DNA of 64,000 nucleotides, from positions 25,583,561 to 25,647,560 of the forward strand of contig NC_088775.1 in assembly GCF_954871325.1 (NCBI RefSeq). The letters are read 5' to 3'. This stretch comes from Gordionus sp. m RMFG-2023 (Eukaryota > Nematomorpha > Gordioida > Chordodea > Parachordodidae). The position numbers and the translations under genes were made by a program. The notes beneath the pieces are model-generated. The model saw nothing but the letters and a program-made list of their open reading frames with translations. It made no database searches and was not told where the DNA came from. Shown here one piece after another: positions 61,099-64,000 of this stretch. Positions within the stretch are counted from its first letter, which is position 1. The number at the start of each line of letters is the position of its first letter.

Positions 61099-61300
61099 TA
61101 TTAGAGATCTGCAAAGTTAGGCCCGGCCCGAACCCCGCCCGGCCCGTACCCGGCCTGGACGGGATTCGGGCCTAATTCTATTTAAAATAATCGGGTTCGG
61201 GTTTGGTCTAATATTTTAAGAAAGGCCGGGTCGGGTAGGACCTTGGAAACTTTTTAAAATATATATATAAATTTATCAATTTTATATTTAATTTTTTATG
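61099..61300. mobile_element. GGCCCGGCC-type MITE relative
   Basis: Starts GAGATCTGCAAAGTTAGGCCC and has repeated GGCCCGGCC, CCCGCCCGGCCCG and GGCCGGGTCGGGT boxes, like the elements at 20757 and 47818 but diverged. It lies between the left inverted repeat and the coding region of the DDE element, so it is probably a later insertion. The right end is unclear. Confidence 0.5.
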
Positions 61301-61484
61301 TAAAAAGAAAAATATTTGATTTTATTTATTGAAAGTGAAACTAAACGACATATAACATATGTCTTTTATTTTGAGTAATTATAAAAATTAATTCCTATAT
61401 TTAAATAAATTTGGGCCTTAATTTTTATTTTACAAATATTTTGATATTAATTATTTTTATTCTTAAATTATCTATAATGTATAA

Positions 61485-63716
61485 ATATAAATGCGTAAAT
61501 TCTTTTAAAGAATCTAAACACTTTAATTATAAAAAGAACCTGCGCAAAGTCATGATGTGGATGACACAATATCCAAACATTGAGGCAGAACATTACATTT
61601 GTGATAAATGCCTAAAAGGTTATCACAAAAAAATATCGAAATTATAAATTCTGATGGTGAATAGTAAATAACAGCACAGCATCAAAATCAATAGATAAAA
61701 TCATTATAACTTTAAATGAAATAGGAATATCTCCTATTAAGAAGAAAAAACTAACCGAAAAAAAATTATCCAAAAAAAGGCATCAAAAATAACAAAAACG
61801 ATTACAGATATAATAATTAACAATCCAGATTCGGATAAGAACGATAATAATGATATACTCAATAACATGAAATTACAATATCCCAATTTATCTAAAAAGA
61901 AAAATATCAATTGCTGACCATTCTGCCTCCTAATTGGAGCGCAAATAAAATAAAAACGACATTCAACGCTACATATCATATGGCATATAATTCCAAAATC
62001 ATTTTGGAAGAAAAGTGGATTCTTTCAACTCCAAATCGAAAGCCTGCAAAATATCTCAATCAAAAAACAGTTGATATTGTTAAAAAAATTTTTTGCAGTG
62101 ATGAAGTTAGTAAGGTATTACCAGTAAAAAAATTGCATATCTATCATTGAAAAGGGGGAACGAGTGAACGTTCAAAAATGGTTAGTTCTTAATAATTTGA
62201 AAGAATTATATAATCATTTTAAGGCAAGTAATTCAAACTTAACAATTGGATTTTCGAAATTTGCTAGCTTAAGACCAAAAAATTGTATATTAGCAGGGGC
62301 TAGCGGAACACATAGTGTATGCGTTTGTAGCATACACCTGAATATTAAACTTATGATTTTATGCTGTGAATTAGCAACATTGATTAAAAATGGTGAGGAT
62401 ACATTAACAACTTATAGAGATGTTATAGGCAAAATGATTTGCAATCCCCCGTTACCCACCTGTTATTTTGGTGACTGCATCGAATGTCCTGGCTCGGCAC
62501 TCTTAAAAAAACGCATCGAATAATTATTTATAAAAAATGATATAGCTCTTGTTACTTTTAAACAGTGGGTTTCGGTAGATAGAACAACTCAGGAGACTAT
62601 TTCTCAATCTTCAGACGAATTTATTAATTATTTTTTCGATAAAGCCATTCATTTATTTGTGAACAACAAAGTTCATTTCACAATAACCTTAAAAATAGTT
62701 TAGAAAATAATCACTATCTAATTATTTGTGACTTTTCAGAAAATTATTCCTTTATTGTCCAAGACGAAGTTCAGGGTTATCATTGGACACTTCGCAAGTT
62801 ACGTTGCATCCATTCTCAATTTATTATGAAATAGGAGATCAAATAAACAATCTAAGTTTTGTGGTAATATCAGAATCCTTAATTCATAATACTGTTTCAT
62901 TCCATTTATTCCAATGGCGTTTGATTCATTTTTTAAAAAATAAATTCGACACATCAGAAAAAATTCACTACTTTTCTGATGGTTCAGCAGCGTAATATAA
63001 AAATAGGAAAAACTTCATCAATGTTTGCTACCATGAAATCGTTGGTGTTCAAGCTGAATGGCATTTTTTTCCTTCGGCACATGGTAAAAGTGCCTGCGAC
63101 GGCATAGGCGGCACAGTAAAAAGGTTAGTTGCCAAGGCAATCTTACAAAGACCTTACACTGATCAAATAATTACACCTTTACAATTTTATAAATATGCGG
63201 AAGAACATATAAAAGGTATAAATTTTTCTTATGCCACTATACCAGATTATGAAGAAAGGCTAAGTGAGAGACTTAGTAAATCTATCTCAATACCTGGGAC
63301 ACAAAAAATTCATGCAGTGTTTCCGATTGACTTAACTAAACTCAACACTAAACTATTCTAATTCGCAGACATTTATTGTGGAGAATATAGTATATCCACG
63401 TGAAGATCCTTTGATTGAGGATCTGTTAATCGATGAGATTAGAGGATATGTAACATGTGCATATGAAAACGATTGGTGGTTAGGGTTTGTACAAGAAGTG
63501 AATGTAATTAGAGATGAAGTAAAAATTAATTTTCTTCACCCTAGACCAGCAAATACTTTTGTTTATCCAGCTGCACAAGATATCCTTTTCATACCAAAAA
63601 ATAATATTTTAACAATAGTTAGCCCATCAACGGCTACTGGGCGTATATATAATTTATCGCAAAACGAAATTTTCATGGCGTCAAAAAATCTAAATTTAAT
63701 GAAAAACCGAAAATAG
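61485..63716 (+). pseudogene. DDE-type transposase of uncertain superfamily, broken
   Basis: Collinear + strand pieces in changing frames: HYICDKCLKGYHKK (61588-61630); ANKIKTTFNATYHMAYNSKI and following (61911-62148); KWLVLNNLKELYNHF ... FASLRPKNC ... GTHSVCVCSIHLNIKLM ... CYFGDCIECPG (62164-62523). Then DFSENYSFIVQDEVQGYHW (near 62731), IHYFSDGSAA (62960-62994), and EWHFFPSAHGKSACDGIGG with KRLVAKAILQRPY (63055-63160). A C-terminal domain (63378-63716) has GYVTCAYENDWWLGFVQEV, which looks like a chromatin- or SH3-type fold. Asp residues in DFSEN and FSDG and the CDG block are likely catalytic. I have seen this architecture in invertebrate predicted proteins but cannot assign its superfamily. 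Stops near 62147, 62521, 62701 and 62994 kill it. Confidence 0.72.
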
Positions 63717-63824
63717 GTAATATCTTGAATTTTAATTTATATATTATATCTTCAAAATTTATAAAATAATTTTTCGAAAATTAAAATTTTTTATAAAAAA
63801 ATTTATTATAACCGCAGCTAAATA

Positions 63825-64000
63825 ATCTCATTTCATGATATTAATGCTGGAAAATCTTATTATTTATGTTTAAAAGTGAAAAAAATAATTATTATAACTA
63901 AACACGTTATTTTATAAAGGAGCGCCATCTATTTTTGAAAAAATATTTATTTTTTGATTTTTTAAATCGTAATAACTAAAAAACCCGTGGCTGTCTCAAG
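63825..64000 (-). repeat. right long inverted repeat (cut by window end)
   Basis: Inverted match of 60892-61060; see that entry. Confidence 0.88.

Larger units (their letters stand above)
60440..64000 (+). mobile_element. DDE-type transposon with long inverted repeats, runs off window
   Basis: 60892-61060 is the inverted counterpart of 63825-64000 (landmarks GGACAGCCA/CGGGTTTTTTAG, ATAGATGGCGCTCCTTTATA, AATAACGTGTTT, TTTTCCAGCATTA). The match is still strong at the last base of the window, so the right repeat continues outside and the left one probably extends toward ~60440. Between the repeats lie transposase remnants on the + strand. Superfamily not determined. Confidence 0.78.

Overview
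This is a very AT-rich, TE-dense piece of an animal (invertebrate) nuclear genome. A metazoan source is suggested by three exons matching my memory of the ELYS/AHCTF1 nucleoporin beta-propeller, by antistasin-type Cys-rich repeats, and by animal-style hAT, MULE, gypsy and APE-type LINE elements. I cannot name the species. Two transcription units use introns of only 42 to 49 nt.

Layout. 1-9.8 kb: a diverged dispersed repeat (second copy at 21.8 kb), AT-rich spacer, a hAT element with a perfect 8-bp target duplication (4004-6779), and a GAAA microsatellite. 9.8-20.6 kb: one old hAT element (9786-20617, duplication CATATAGT) split by a Ty3/gypsy fossil (10652-16336) and by a non-autonomous hAT-like element (16979-18953, own duplication CATTTACG). 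20.7-28 kb: a GC-ended MITE, the second dispersed repeat, two decayed tandem antistasin-like genes and spacer. 28-30.5 kb: a broken LINE and the right end of the 16979-type MITE.

32.4-45.3 kb: the most striking object, a 12.9-kb MULE-type DNA transposon. It has matching ~220-bp terminal inverted repeats and an imperfect 10-bp target duplication. It encodes a FLYWCH/MULE transposase with two mini-introns. Inside its left arm is an 8.75-kb satellite of about sixty ~147-bp units, bracketed by its own inverted arms. C-rich and G-rich tandem arrays mirror each other on either side of the transposase. About 70 bp past its right end starts an unrecognised three-exon gene (45388-46029).

46-60 kb: a hAT element with GC-rich ends (46755-48616) that swallowed a MITE; a second, decayed copy of the 9786-type hAT; the ELYS-like exons (53791-55032, + strand); a LINE with one uninterrupted 1069-residue frame (55502-58711, - strand); and the 3' remnant of another gypsy-like fossil. 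60-64 kb: a decayed DDE-type transposon with long inverted repeats, running off the window.

Only the ELYS-like exons, the three-exon gene, a proline-rich exon candidate and the antistasin-like copies look like host genes or their remains. Nearly everything else is mobile or tandem DNA.
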